In this document: piece after piece, positions 63,931-64,000 of the stretch
Numbering within the stretch: position 1 is the first letter of the stretch
Layout: every line of letters starts with the position of its first letter
Assembly (NCBI RefSeq): GCF_910594005.1
Contig: NC_057826.1
Location: forward strand, 82,767,163 to 82,831,162
Length of the DNA: 64,000 nucleotides
Reading direction: 5' to 3'
Origin: Cervus elaphus
Taxonomy: Eukaryota > Chordata > Mammalia > Artiodactyla > Cervidae
Made by a program: the position numbers and the translations under genes
Notes under the pieces: model-generated
What the model was told of the DNA's origin: nothing
The model's database searches: none
What the model saw: only the letters and a program-made list of their open reading frames with translations

Positions 63931-64000
63931 TCTATGTTTTTCAAGTGAGGGCAATTTTTCTCCTTCAAGACATTTGGAAATGTCTGGAGACATTTTGGTT
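63931..64000 (+). mobile_element. MER20 (hAT) element, cut by window end
   Basis: 'gagggcaatttttctccttc' and 'acatttggaaatgtctggag' match the MER20 5' part. The remainder lies beyond the window. Confidence 0.7.

Overview
This window is nuclear DNA from a ruminant, most likely a bovid such as cattle, bison, sheep or goat. The evidence is its transposon content. There are six BovB (RTE) LINE segments, one of them close to full length. There are at least ten tRNA-Glu-derived Bov-tA SINE insertions, eight older cetartiodactyl CHR-type SINEs, bovine-type L1 3' ends, and one short mariner palindrome of the kind expanded in ruminants. An old mammalian layer (MIR, L2, L1M, MER20/MER5-type hAT) lies underneath. 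Species and chromosome cannot be read from the sequence alone.

I found no protein-coding gene that I can support. Long open frames are either transposon sequence (BovB reverse transcriptase at 47009-47941; BovB C-terminal region at 6124-6648) or GC-driven open frames with no domain. The window therefore looks intergenic or deep intronic. I assign no rRNA or tRNA gene and no CRISPR array. One stretch (11001-11605) keeps a reading frame with only three internal stops over about 200 codons and may be a decayed retrocopy, of unknown origin.

Layout. 1-5,250: sparse repeats, two AT-rich conserved-element-like stretches and one BovB fragment. 5,260-13,300: old L1, BovB, MIR, CHR and Bov-tA insertions, the candidate pseudogene, and a poly-T flanked by a 14-bp repeat. 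13,300-27,100: mainly single-copy DNA with scattered MIR/L2. 27,100-30,000: L1, a two-copy Bov-tA element, CHR and another Bov-tA. 30,000-35,100: GC-richer single-copy DNA with a small CpG-rich patch (33857-34067) and the mariner hairpin. 35,250-36,550: a three-level nest, BovB inside a bovine L1 inside an old L1. 37,000-46,500: SINEs, BovB, G-rich quadruplex-prone stretches. 46,537-49,990: the BovB copy. 50,000-58,500: the part that looks most regulatory, with a perfect AP-1 palindrome and several low-repeat stretches, interrupted by an LTR remnant and by Bov-tA insertions inside MIRs. 58,900-64,000: CHR, a twin-primed L1, MIRs, a hAT element and the start of MER20.

Repeat names come from recognition of family-typical sequence, not from a database search. 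Boundaries are usually good to about 5-15 bases where a target-site duplication is given and about 20-50 bases elsewhere. Conserved-element calls are inferences from base composition and motif content and need a multispecies alignment.
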